Shown: piece after piece, positions 1-5,987 of the stretch
Position numbering within the stretch: the first letter of the stretch is position 1
Layout of the letters: each line of letters opens with the position of its first letter
Assembly: GCA_947374105.1 (NCBI GenBank)
Contig: CANCAO010000064.1
Span: forward strand, 1-7,702
Reading direction: 5' to 3'
Source of the DNA: Comamonadaceae bacterium
GTDB taxonomy: Bacteria > Pseudomonadota > Gammaproteobacteria > Burkholderiales > Burkholderiaceae_C
DNA: 7,702 bases
Notes under the pieces: generated by a model
Database searches by the model: none
What the model was told of the DNA's origin: nothing
Seen by the model: the letters and a program-made list of their open reading frames with translations, nothing else
Program-made: the position numbers and the translations under genes

Positions 1-1102
1 CCAGGCCTGACAGCAACTGCTGCGAGTCAGACAAATCCAAGTTCCTGCTGTTTTGTGCCAACATGGCCTGAGTGATGACCAACTCGCCCACCAAGTTGAT
101 CAATTGATCCACCTTGTTGATGGCCACCCGAATCGTCGCATTCTCTTGCTGCGCGGCCTGTGAAGTCGCTTTGCCCGACTCTTTGGCAGGGCTCTTGAAT
201 GCAAGCACCGGCTTCATATCGCCTGGTGCACTCGGCAACCCAGGTGCGCCGTCAAAAAATCCATACCCAGGTGCAGGTGCTAGTGGCGCATCAGGTGGGA
301 GATCGTCTGCATGACTCCCCGCATCCAAAACAGCTATCGCACTTAGCGCTGCGTCATCCATCTCAGACAAATCCCGGATCGTCACCTGATCGCGCGATAC
401 ATTAAACGCAAACAAATCCAGTAAATCGTCATTACTCGAAGCCGTACCAATTTTAAAAACACGCAATTCGGGGTTCTCGCTGGGCAACTCTACGATTTCC
501 CCCAAACCCACAATGTCACGAAACAGCTCCATCACCGCATCCGCCTGATCCATACGTCCTCGGGGATCGATGGTGATTTCCAGTTGGCGATCGCCTTTAA
601 CGGTCGGCGTGGTGCTCAATACAACAGGCGCGACCATGGCGGATGCTGCAAACGGTGCAGAGGTAGCACCAGGCACTTGCCCCGCAGCCAGCTCACTGAT
701 GCGGCGCACCAAATCTTCAGAAGAGGGCGGTGCTTCGGCTTCGCCCGATTGATGACGCGCCAGCAAAACACGCGACGCATCCGCAGACTCCAACAACACA
801 TCCACCATCATGGCATTCGGCTTCAATTCATGACGACGTAAACGGTCTAGCAATGACTCCATCTGGTGCGTCAACGCCGTCACATCAGAAAACCCAAACG
901 TGGCCGCCCCCCCCTTGACGGAGTGTGCGCAACGGAAAATGCCATTCATTTGCTCGTCATTAGCCTCTTCCAGGTTGAGATTTAGCAGCATCTGCTCCAT
1001 GAGATCCAGATTTTCACCCGCCTCCTCGAAGAATATTTGATAGAACTGCGCCAAATCAAATGAATCACCGGATCCACTGCTTTCCTGATGTACGTCAGAC
1101 AT
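1..1102 (-). CDS. cheA: Chemotaxis histidine kinase CheA, N-terminal part (cut by left edge)
   Basis: This is the cytoplasmic kinase that passes receptor signals to CheY. The window holds the first 367 residues. Residues about 15-120 form the Hpt (P1) domain, with the phospho-accepting histidine at H60 in the motif AHSVKGGAATFGF, nearly identical to the E. coli CheA site. A linker rich in Ala and Pro follows. Residues about 173-245 form a small alpha/beta domain (LEITIDP, then MELFRDIVGLGEIVEL, then LLDLFAFNV) in the P2 position; it resembles the regulatory domain of FrzE/PilL-like CheAs more than E. coli P2. After a second Pro/Ala-rich linker, residues from about 323 (TIRVAINKVDQLINLVGELV) start the P3 dimerisation helix. 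The catalytic HATPase and CheW-like domains lie outside the window. The ATG is preceded by AGGAG at a 6-base distance. The gene follows cheY by 47 bases on the same strand, so co-transcription is likely. Identity is secure from the H60 motif and the P3 start. Confidence 0.96.
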   Translation of the reverse strand, partial: MSDVHQESSGSGDSFDLAQFYQIFFEEAGENLDLMEQMLLNLNLEEANDEQMNGIFRCAHSVKGGAATFGFSDVTALTHQMESLLDRLRRHELKPNAMMVDVLLESADASRVLLARHQSGEAEAPPSSEDLVRRISELAAGQVPGATSAPFAASAMVAPVVLSTTPTVKGDRQLEITIDPRGRMDQADAVMELFRDIVGLGEIVELPSENPELRVFKIGTASSNDDLLDLFAFNVSRDQVTIRDLSEMDDAALSAIAVLDAGSHADDLPPDAPLAPAPGYGFFDGAPGLPSAPGDMKPVLAFKSPAKESGKATSQAAQQENATIRVAINKVDQLINLVGELVITQAMLAQNSRNLDLSDSQQLLSGL

Positions 1103-1108
1103 TCATTT

Positions 1109-1113
1109 CTCCT
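1109..1113 (-). promoter_or_regulatory. Ribosome binding site of cheA
   Basis: On the minus strand the sequence AGGAG lies 6 bases before the ATG at 1102 and fixes the cheA start. Another ATG 4 bases upstream of that start is out of frame and closes after three codons. Confidence 0.75.
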
Positions 1114-1149
1114 GCATTGAGGTCTCACCATTGATCTCGAAATTGAAAA

Positions 1150-1512
1150 CTACTTAATCACCTTGTTAATGACATCTAGCAATCGGGCAGGGTCAAACGG
1201 CTTGACCAACCAGCCCGTTGCCCCTGCCGCTCGACCCGCCTGCTTCATTAGATCGCTGGACTCTGTGGTCAACATCAAAATCGGTGTCGTCTTGAATTGG
1301 GGATGCTCTCGAAGCTTTCGTGTTAGACCCAGACCATCAAGACGCGGCATGTTTTGATCGGTCAACACCAAATCGAAATGCTGGATTTGCGATTTTTCAT
1401 ACGCATCCTGCCCGTCTTGCGCCTCCACCACGCGGTGCCCTGCGCCCGTGAGGGTAAAAGACACCATCTTGCGCATAGATGGCGAATCATCAACAGCGAG
1501 TATCACGGCCAT
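1150..1512 (-). CDS. cheY: Chemotaxis response regulator CheY
   Basis: This is a 120-residue single-domain receiver, the usual length for CheY, with no output domain. CheA would phosphorylate it, and CheY-P would bind FliM at the flagellar switch to change rotation. The active site is complete: acidic pair D8/D9, phosphoacceptor D52 (in LTDQNMP), the threonine at T82 (in LMLTTES) and lysine K104 (in LVKPF). The position equivalent to the E. coli switch residue Tyr106 is Trp101 (GATGWLVKPF). The ATG is preceded by GGAG at a 6-base distance, which supports this start. The gene sits between the CheZ-like gene (42 bases upstream) and cheA (47 bases downstream), all on one strand. Receivers in other pathways can look similar, but the placement directly before cheA and the presence of fliM nearby make CheY the clear choice. 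Confidence 0.95.
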   Translation of the reverse strand: MAVILAVDDSPSMRKMVSFTLTGAGHRVVEAQDGQDAYEKSQIQHFDLVLTDQNMPRLDGLGLTRKLREHPQFKTTPILMLTTESSDLMKQAGRAAGATGWLVKPFDPARLLDVINKVIK

Positions 1513-1518
1513 AAAAAA

Positions 1519-1522
1519 CTCC
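1519..1522 (-). promoter_or_regulatory. Ribosome binding site of cheY
   Basis: GGAG on the minus strand, followed by a six-base spacer and then the ATG at 1512. It supports the chosen cheY start. Confidence 0.6.
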
Positions 1523-1554
1523 GACTGATTGGAAAGGTTAAAAGGGTCATCAAA

Positions 1555-2004
1555 TCAAAATAGCTCAATAGAGCCTGCGTCCATTTCGTCTTGTGTCACT
1601 GGGTTGGGTCGATCAGGCACTGCCTGAACGAAAGGCATGGCCTCACCCTCTTCCGTACCCATAGTCTCGGCGGCTAAGCGATAGGCGCACCCTTGAAGAA
1701 TTTTTGACGTGTGGCCGATCAATTGGGAAGCCATGTCCTGAAACTGCAACTCCATGACAGCAGATCCAATGGCGCTGCGCGCACTCTCAAGCGCCAAGGT
1801 GTCTACCGGTGCCGAACCCGAGAGATCGGCACTGGCCCGAGTAAATCTCTCCATTAAATTTTCCATCGCATGTGACAATAAGCCATCCAGACGCGACAAG
1901 TCATGCACCACTACCAACAATGAGTCCTGTAGCTCCGCCACTAGCGTAATTGGCAGCTGCACCGCAGGCGTGTATTGCGAAGTTGACGAGGTTTGCATTG
2001 ACAT
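1555..2004 (-). CDS. CheZ-like chemotaxis protein (probable CheY-P phosphatase)
   Basis: This is a small soluble protein of 149 residues from the ATG at 2004; an in-frame TTG at 2070 would give 171. Neither start has a good ribosome binding site. I prefer the ATG because the TTG has no purine-rich sequence before it and lies only about 18 bases from a predicted transcription start. The protein is mostly helical: an amphipathic helix begins at about residue 18 (ITLVAELQDSLLVVVHDL) and a second covers about residues 69-105. The second holds FQDMASQLI, which matches the CheZ active-site pattern D-x-x-x-Q (E. coli D143 and Q147, in FQDLTGQVI) at D90 and Q94. After an acidic, Pro-rich linker the chain ends in TQDEMDAGSIELF, which resembles the CheY-binding C-terminal tail of E. 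coli CheZ (SQDQVDDLLDSLGF). It is shorter than E. coli CheZ (214 residues). Its position just before cheY and cheA fits. The phosphatase role is inferred; an uncharacterised chemotaxis helper is the alternative. Confidence 0.7.
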   Translation of the reverse strand: MSMQTSSTSQYTPAVQLPITLVAELQDSLLVVVHDLSRLDGLLSHAMENLMERFTRASADLSGSAPVDTLALESARSAIGSAVMELQFQDMASQLIGHTSKILQGCAYRLAAETMGTEEGEAMPFVQAVPDRPNPVTQDEMDAGSIELF

Positions 2005-2092
2005 TTCGGTCTTGGCTAGGGTTAATGTCTGACTTGGGTCTCTGGTGGTTCCAAGGTTAGAATTTTGCAAGGATCACGTAAATGAACTCATC

Positions 2093-2121
2093 GAAATAAA
2101 GACCTGATTCCGGCTTATTTC
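2093..2121. repeat. Inverted repeat with 7-base arms in the divergent intergenic region
   Basis: GAAATAA (2093-2099) and TTATTTC (2115-2121) are perfect reverse complements separated by 15 bases, so arm centres are 22 bases apart, about two helical turns. The arms lie on the candidate -10 and -35 boxes of the minus-strand promoter. The layout would suit an operator for a dimeric regulator, possibly the adjacent LuxR-type response regulator. It could also arise by chance in AT-rich promoter sequence. Confidence 0.35.
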
Positions 2122-2123
2122 AA
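2095..2123 (-). promoter_or_regulatory. Candidate sigma-70-type promoter for the cheZ-like/cheY/cheA genes
   Basis: On the minus strand, TTGAAA (2118-2123, 5 of 6 matches to TTGACA) is followed by a 17-base spacer and TTTATT (2095-2100, 4 of 6 matches to TATAAT). Transcription would start near 2088, giving a leader of roughly 85 bases to the ATG at 2004. This comes from pattern reading only. In many bacteria che genes use sigma-28, but no good sigma-28 site was found here. Confidence 0.35.
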
Positions 2124-2185
2124 TCGCTAAAGAGAGACATCGCTTTGGTTTTCCACCGCAAACTGTCAAAGCAAGAAATCCCTTG

Positions 2186-3298
2186 ATGAACCAAGAACTC
2201 AATCACAAGTCCATCCACATCCTCCACCTGGAAGACTCGGTGATGGATCACGACATGGTTCTGCGCACTCTTCGTCATTCAGGCATTCCCTTTTACCTCA
2301 CGCGCATAGAGAATTTGGTAGATTTTTTCCACACAGTCAGCGCTGTCAACTTCGATGTGATCTTGGCGGACTATCAGCTCCCAGGCTTCACTGCCATTGA
2401 TGCTTGGAATGGACTGCAAAACCAGACAAAACTTCCGCCCTTCATTCTGTTTTCTGGTGCCATTGGTGAAGCCGCCGCTGTAGAGGCTATCAAGCTAGGC
2501 ATGAGCGACTACCTGCTCAAAGATGACGTGGCAAAGCTTCCCCATGTCATTAACAGGGCACTGGCCATGCAAGAAGCCCGGCTAACCAAAGAGCGCGCGA
2601 CGACAGAACTGGCCGCTTCTGAGCAGCGATTAGCAAAATTCGCTGAACACCTTCAAACAACAATTGAAGAGGAGCGGGCCGCCATTGCCCGGGAAATCCA
2701 CGATGACATCGGTGGCTCCCTGGCAGCCATCAAGTTTGATCTTTCATGGCTTGGAAGACACCAAAGCGACCCGGCCGCCAAAACCCACATTGAAGCAGCA
2801 AACGCCATGCTGCAACATGCGCTGGGTGCGAGTCAACGCATCATGATGAATCTGCGCCCCGCTATTCTCGACCAAGGCTTGGAGGCGGCTGTGGATTGGC
2901 TGGCGCGGGAGTTCGAGCGGCGCACCGGCACTCCCACCACCTTACGCTGCAGTCACGGTCGCACTGAAATCAGCAAACCGATTCAACTCACCGCTTACAG
3001 AACGGCACAAGAAGCCCTCACCAACATCTCCAAATACGCCCAATGCACAGAAGTCCGCATCGAACTCTCGGACTCTGAAAATCTGCTGACCCTTGAAATC
3101 ACAGACAATGGCAGAGGTATCTTGCCCACCGAGCGCACCAAGCCTAAAGCCTATGGCCTCAAAGGCCTGCAAGAACGTGCCCGCACCATGGGAGGGTGGT
3201 TGGATGTCAGTAGCAGTCAGGCTCAAGGCACCTCCATCACCCTGTCCATTCCCTTAACCACACCCGCGCCCACAGAGGGTAAGGAAGTCCACGCATGA
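2186..3298 (+). CDS. Hybrid sensor kinase: N-terminal receiver domain fused to HisKA_3 and HATPase_c
   Basis: This is a 370-residue soluble histidine kinase with no membrane segment and no PAS or GAF sensor, so its input is probably its own receiver domain. Residues about 9-125 are a receiver with E16/D17, phosphoacceptor D62 (ILADYQLPG), S90 (FSGAIGE) and K112 (LLKDD), all in place. A coiled-coil linker (about 128-165) leads into the HisKA_3 dimerisation domain with phosphorylated H172 in REIHDDIGGSL. The HATPase_c domain follows, with N-box asparagine N280 (QEALTNISKYA), D307 (ITDNGRG) and a glycine-rich box (YGLKGLQERA, about 323-332). The glutamine of the DxxxQ phosphatase motif of NarX/DesK-type kinases is glycine here. 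The ATG at 2186 directly follows an in-frame TTG at 2183; a weak AAGAAA lies upstream. The stop overlaps the response regulator start by 4 bases, so the two are surely partners. The physiological signal is unknown; control of motility is a guess from position. Confidence 0.9.
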   Translation: MNQELNHKSIHILHLEDSVMDHDMVLRTLRHSGIPFYLTRIENLVDFFHTVSAVNFDVILADYQLPGFTAIDAWNGLQNQTKLPPFILFSGAIGEAAAVEAIKLGMSDYLLKDDVAKLPHVINRALAMQEARLTKERATTELAASEQRLAKFAEHLQTTIEEERAAIAREIHDDIGGSLAAIKFDLSWLGRHQSDPAAKTHIEAANAMLQHALGASQRIMMNLRPAILDQGLEAAVDWLAREFERRTGTPTTLRCSHGRTEISKPIQLTAYRTAQEALTNISKYAQCTEVRIELSDSENLLTLEITDNGRGILPTERTKPKAYGLKGLQERARTMGGWLDVSSSQAQGTSITLSIPLTTPAPTEGKEVHA

Positions 3299-3924
3299 TC
3301 CGAGTCATTCTTTGTGATGATCACGCCTTTGTCAGACGTGGCATACGCGACACCTTATCAGAGGCCGTGGACATTCAGGTCGTTGCAGATGCCAGCAGTT
3401 ACGCTGAAGTCCGAGAAGCCCTTCGTACATTTCCGTGTGAGGTTCTCGTGCTGGACCTGAACTTGCCAGGCCGCGGTGGTCTTGAAGTTCTTGCCTCTTT
3501 GCGCGAGTCTGACTCCCCCATCAAGGTACTGATCGTCTCCATGTTTCCCGAGGATCAATATGCCATTCGCTGCCTGCGTGCCGGGGCGCAAGGCTATTTG
3601 AACAAAGCAGGAGAGCCTGCCGAACTGATCGAAGCGGTAAGAACCATCGCACAAGGCCGAAAATACGTCACGGCGGCGGTGTCACAGATGCTGGTTGAAA
3701 ATCTATCCGCACCCACCAGCGAAGCGCTGCATGACACGCTCTCCGAACGAGAGCTCCAGACCTTGCAAAAAATAGCGTCAGGAAAACGCCTGTCTGATAT
3801 TGCAGAAGAGCTAATGCTGAGCCCCAAAACAGTCAGCGTTTACCGATCAAGGGTTCTTGAAAAGCTCAAACTCACCAACAGTGCCGAACTCACCGTTTAT
3901 GCCATTCGCAACAGTCTGGTTTGA
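3295..3924 (+). CDS. NarL/FixJ-family response regulator (receiver plus LuxR-type HTH)
   Basis: This 209-residue DNA-binding regulator is the likely phosphotransfer partner of the kinase just upstream. The receiver covers residues about 1-118 with D8/D9, phosphoacceptor D54 (LVLDLNLPG), S82 (LIVSMFPED) and K104 (YLNKAGEP). After a short linker, residues about 146-207 form the LuxR-type helix-turn-helix (LSERELQTLQKIASG, then IAEELMLSPKTVSVYRSRVLEKL), with the recognition helix at about 177-190. Length and layout are those of GacA/UvrY/NarL-like regulators. The ATG overlaps the kinase stop (ATGA), and AAGGAAG at 3281-3287 serves as its ribosome binding site. Its stop faces that of fliR with 5 bases between. 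Targets are unknown; autoregulation and control of flagellar or chemotaxis genes are plausible but only inferred from position. Confidence 0.93.
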   Translation: MIRVILCDDHAFVRRGIRDTLSEAVDIQVVADASSYAEVREALRTFPCEVLVLDLNLPGRGGLEVLASLRESDSPIKVLIVSMFPEDQYAIRCLRAGAQGYLNKAGEPAELIEAVRTIAQGRKYVTAAVSQMLVENLSAPTSEALHDTLSERELQTLQKIASGKRLSDIAEELMLSPKTVSVYRSRVLEKLKLTNSAELTVYAIRNSLV

Positions 3925-3929
3925 TTCAA

Positions 3930-4697
3930 TTAGGCACCGGTAAAGAGCTCAACCGCGCGCTCCATCAACATCTGAAATGGTCGCTCCAGCAATGGTAGTG
4001 TCACAGCCATACCAATCAAACCCACCATCAACGTGATGGGAAATCCCACTGCATAAATGTTCATTTGCGGAGCCACTCGCGACACAATGCCTAGCGCCAG
4101 GTTCGCGAACATCAGCATCCCAATCATGGGCAATGCAATCCAAAGCCCACTGGCAAATAACTCCCCCCCAAGTCGGTAGAGCTTCATCCAGCTCAATGCA
4201 TCCAGAAAACTCTGATCAACAGGAAACGCATTGAAACTCTGGATAGCGACCATCAACACCAAGAGATGACCGTTGAGCACCACGAACAACAAAGAAGCCA
4301 TGTAACCGAAAAACCGGGCTGTCGCGCTAGACGGCGCATTGATCGATGGGTCAAAGAACGTCGCAAAATTCAAACCCATTTGAAATCCAACCACATCGCC
4401 TGCCAACTCAAACGTGGCAAACACCAGCCGCACAGCAAACCCAATCGACAAGCCAATACCAACCTGCTGGGCCACAACGCCCAAGACCTGCGGCCCTCGC
4501 CACAGAATATCGACTTGTGCTGGCAAACTGGGTTGGGCAGCAACAGCCACAAGCAAAGCCAAGCCAATACGAACGCGAACAGGGCAGGCCTTGGAAGAAA
4601 AAATCGGAGCTACCGTAAAAATAGCCAAAACACGCAGGAACGGCCACAGGATAGGCGTGATCCACGCCATCACTTGTGACTCCGTGAAACCAATCAT
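3930..4697 (-). CDS. fliR: Flagellar biosynthesis protein FliR
   Basis: This is an integral membrane part of the flagellar type III export gate, which assembles with FliP and FliQ into the helical core complex through which axial proteins pass. The 255 residues match the usual length (about 260). Several hydrophobic segments are visible, including about 10-33, 44-60, 72-98, 128-155, 183-207 and 214-237. Family-typical stretches include FQMGLNFATFFDPS (about 105-118) and SRVAPQMNIYAVGFP (206-220). The ATG follows the fliQ stop by 13 bases with GGGG at 4705-4708 as a possible ribosome binding site. It is the last gene of the flagellar operon seen here and meets the convergent response regulator gene 5 bases beyond its stop. 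Confidence 0.96.
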   Translation of the reverse strand: MIGFTESQVMAWITPILWPFLRVLAIFTVAPIFSSKACPVRVRIGLALLVAVAAQPSLPAQVDILWRGPQVLGVVAQQVGIGLSIGFAVRLVFATFELAGDVVGFQMGLNFATFFDPSINAPSSATARFFGYMASLLFVVLNGHLLVLMVAIQSFNAFPVDQSFLDALSWMKLYRLGGELFASGLWIALPMIGMLMFANLALGIVSRVAPQMNIYAVGFPITLMVGLIGMAVTLPLLERPFQMLMERAVELFTGA

Positions 4698-4710
4698 GCT
4701 CGCACCCCAG

Positions 4711-4980
4711 TCAATTCACGATACTGGGAATTGATTCAATCGTGCGTCGGATGTACTCCACCAACATCGTCAGCATCCAGGGACCGGCAAAGGCAAATAC
4801 AGCCATGGCCGCAATCAATTTGGGAACGAAAGCCAAGGTGGCCTCATGAATTTGCGTTATCGCCTGAAAAAGGCTGACCAATAGCCCCACCAGCAACACC
4901 ACGCCCAATACGGGGGCTGACACCATCAAAAGCAAAAGCAAGGCTTCATGCCCCATTGTGAGAACCAGTTGCGCATTCAC
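4711..4980 (-). CDS. fliQ: Flagellar biosynthesis protein FliQ
   Basis: This small membrane protein of the export gate has 89 residues, as is standard for the family. Two transmembrane helices (about 15-38 and 52-75) flank the conserved loop FQAITQIHEATLAFVPKL, the hallmark of FliQ and its injectisome relative SctS. Translation most likely begins at GTG (4980): AGGGGG lies 5 bases before it, and the ATG 4 bases further in is out of frame. It is 9 bases from the fliP stop, and its ribosome binding site overlaps that stop codon, which suggests coupled translation. Confidence 0.96.
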   Translation of the reverse strand: MNAQLVLTMGHEALLLLLMVSAPVLGVVLLVGLLVSLFQAITQIHEATLAFVPKLIAAMAVFAFAGPWMLTMLVEYIRRTIESIPSIVN

Positions 4981-4985
4981 ATATA

Positions 4986-4991
4986 CCCCCT
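4986..4991 (-). promoter_or_regulatory. Ribosome binding site of fliQ, overlapping the fliP stop codon
   Basis: AGGGGG on the minus strand, 5 bases before the GTG start at 4980. Its first two bases belong to the TAG stop of fliP. The strong match decides in favour of the GTG start. Confidence 0.7.
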
Positions 4992-5664
4992 AAGACACAA
5001 AACTAGCGGCTAGCGAACCGATCAACAGATTCCAGCCGTCGGCCAGCACAAACAACATCAATTTGAACGGTAATGCAACCAGCACCGGCGACAACATCAT
5101 CATGCCCAAGGACATCAAAACGCTGGCCACCACGAGATCAATCACCAAAAAAGGGATGAAGATCATGAATCCAATTTGAAAGGCCGACTTCAGTTCGCTG
5201 GTCACAAAGGCGGGTACCAGCACTCGCAAGGGTGCAGTTTGCGCCGTTACATTCAACTCCAATTTCGCCAACTTGGCGAACAAGGAAAAGTCGGACTGCC
5301 GCGTTTGCTTGACCATGAAAAGTCGAATGGGTCCTTCTGCTTTTTCCAATGCGACCTCAAAAGCAATGGTGTTTTTTGTGTACGGTACATAAGCATCGTT
5401 GTAAATACGATCTAGGGTTGGACCCATAACAAAAAACGTCAAAAACAAAGACAATCCAATAATAATTTGGTTCGGTGGTGAAGACTGCGTGCCTAGCGCT
5501 TGACGCAAGAGTGACAGCACGATGACGATGCGCGTGAAGCCCGTCATCATCAGAAGAATTGCGGGTAGGAACGAAAGCGCCGTGAAAAATAGCAGTGTTT
5601 GTATTGGTACTGAAAAACTCATGCCAGCGTTGCCACTACCCACCAGTAAGGGAAGATCAGTCAT
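4990..5664 (-). CDS. fliP: Flagellar biosynthesis protein FliP
   Basis: FliP is the core subunit of the flagellar export gate, five copies of which pair with FliR and FliQ. The protein has 224 residues; E. coli FliP has 245 including a cleaved signal peptide. Diagnostic stretches are ALSFLPAILLMMTGFTRIVI (29-48), LGTQSSPPNQIIIGLSLFLT (57-76), PAFVTSELKSAFQIGF (151-166) and PFLVIDLVVASVLMSLGMMM (171-190), the last two being the family signatures. Hydrophobic segments lie at about 20-53, 66-82, 163-190 and 192-222. The N-terminus is odd: only about 18 mostly polar residues precede the first membrane segment, so there is no cleavable signal peptide. An in-frame TAG lies six codons upstream, so no longer start is possible. 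The ATG overlaps the fliO stop (ATGA), which indicates translational coupling. Confidence 0.96.
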   Translation of the reverse strand: MTDLPLLVGSGNAGMSFSVPIQTLLFFTALSFLPAILLMMTGFTRIVIVLSLLRQALGTQSSPPNQIIIGLSLFLTFFVMGPTLDRIYNDAYVPYTKNTIAFEVALEKAEGPIRLFMVKQTRQSDFSLFAKLAKLELNVTAQTAPLRVLVPAFVTSELKSAFQIGFMIFIPFLVIDLVVASVLMSLGMMMLSPVLVALPFKLMLFVLADGWNLLIGSLAASFVS

Positions 5665-5978
5665 ACAGCCCGATCCAATCTAGGCCCCGTTGGCACATCA
5701 ATCTTTGGCTCTACGTCTGCGGGGATGTCCATGCGGTGCAGAAAAGTCACTGCTTGCGTCGATACCCCCAAGACCAACCACGCGCGCGCACCTTGCGGTC
5801 CAACCTCAACCGTCAGCAGTTTTTGATTCGGCCCGATCGCCATCGCGGAAATTATTTTCATGGCCGAAGCATTAGCCAACTGCCCGGCCACAGAGCGTTG
5901 CCGTACCCGTTGGATCAGAATAGGCAACAGGGCCAGCAAGAACAGGACAACGACAATCGTTACAAGGCTCGATGTCAT
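5661..5978 (-). CDS. fliO: Flagellar biosynthesis protein FliO
   Basis: FliO is a poorly conserved membrane protein that helps assemble or stabilise the FliP ring of the export gate. This one has 105 residues. One N-terminal transmembrane helix (about 4-22) is followed by a basic stretch (QRVRQRS), then a small cytoplasmic domain with the typical pattern of FliO (MKIISAMAIGPNQKLLTVEV, about 40-59, then WLVLGVSTQAVTFLHRM, about 67-83). The start is supported by AGGA 6 bases before the ATG; this site overlaps the fliN stop codon. Its place between fliN and fliP is the standard one. Sequence alone is weak for FliO, but topology and order make the call firm. Confidence 0.92.
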   Translation of the reverse strand: MTSSLVTIVVVLFLLALLPILIQRVRQRSVAGQLANASAMKIISAMAIGPNQKLLTVEVGPQGARAWLVLGVSTQAVTFLHRMDIPADVEPKIDVPTGPRLDRAV

Positions 5979-5987
5979 AAGCTTTCC

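Larger units (their letters stand above)
2005..2185. promoter_or_regulatory. Divergent intergenic region between the CheZ-like gene and the sensor kinase gene
   Basis: This is the only sizeable gap in the window and must carry the start signals for both flanking transcription units. It contains the inverted repeat and candidate minus-strand promoter listed separately, and a direct repeat of ATCGCT (2123-2128 and 2139-2144, 16 bases apart). A TTGACA-like box on the minus strand at 2164-2169 has no acceptable -10 partner. I did not find a convincing plus-strand promoter for the kinase gene. If translation of the CheZ-like gene starts at the TTG at 2070, the gap shrinks to about 115 bases. Confidence 0.5.

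Noticed and set aside
2005..2070. TTG start at 2070 for the CheZ-like gene
   Set aside because: There is no ribosome binding site before the TTG, and the extra 22 residues are polar with no visible motif. It cannot be excluded, because the ATG at 2004 also has only a weak site.
2141..2169. TTGACA box on the minus strand at 2164-2169 as a promoter
   Set aside because: The -35 match is perfect, but the sequence 16-18 bases downstream (around AAAGCG) has no resemblance to a -10 box.
2071..2182. Sigma-28 (FliA) promoter in the divergent region
   Set aside because: TAAA elements are present (2097-2100, 2128-2131), but neither is followed at the proper distance by a GCCGATAA-like box. A CAAA/GCGATT pair on the minus strand is too weak to call.
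3925..3990. Bidirectional terminator at the fliR/response regulator junction
   Set aside because: Only a 4-base complementarity (GAGC/GCTC) was seen, inside fliR and without a T-run; it is too weak.
4266..4734. Overlapping plus-strand open frames opposite fliR and the end of fliQ
   Set aside because: They are low-complexity, Gln/Arg/Thr-rich translations produced by the antisense of hydrophobic codons; no start signals or recognisable domains.
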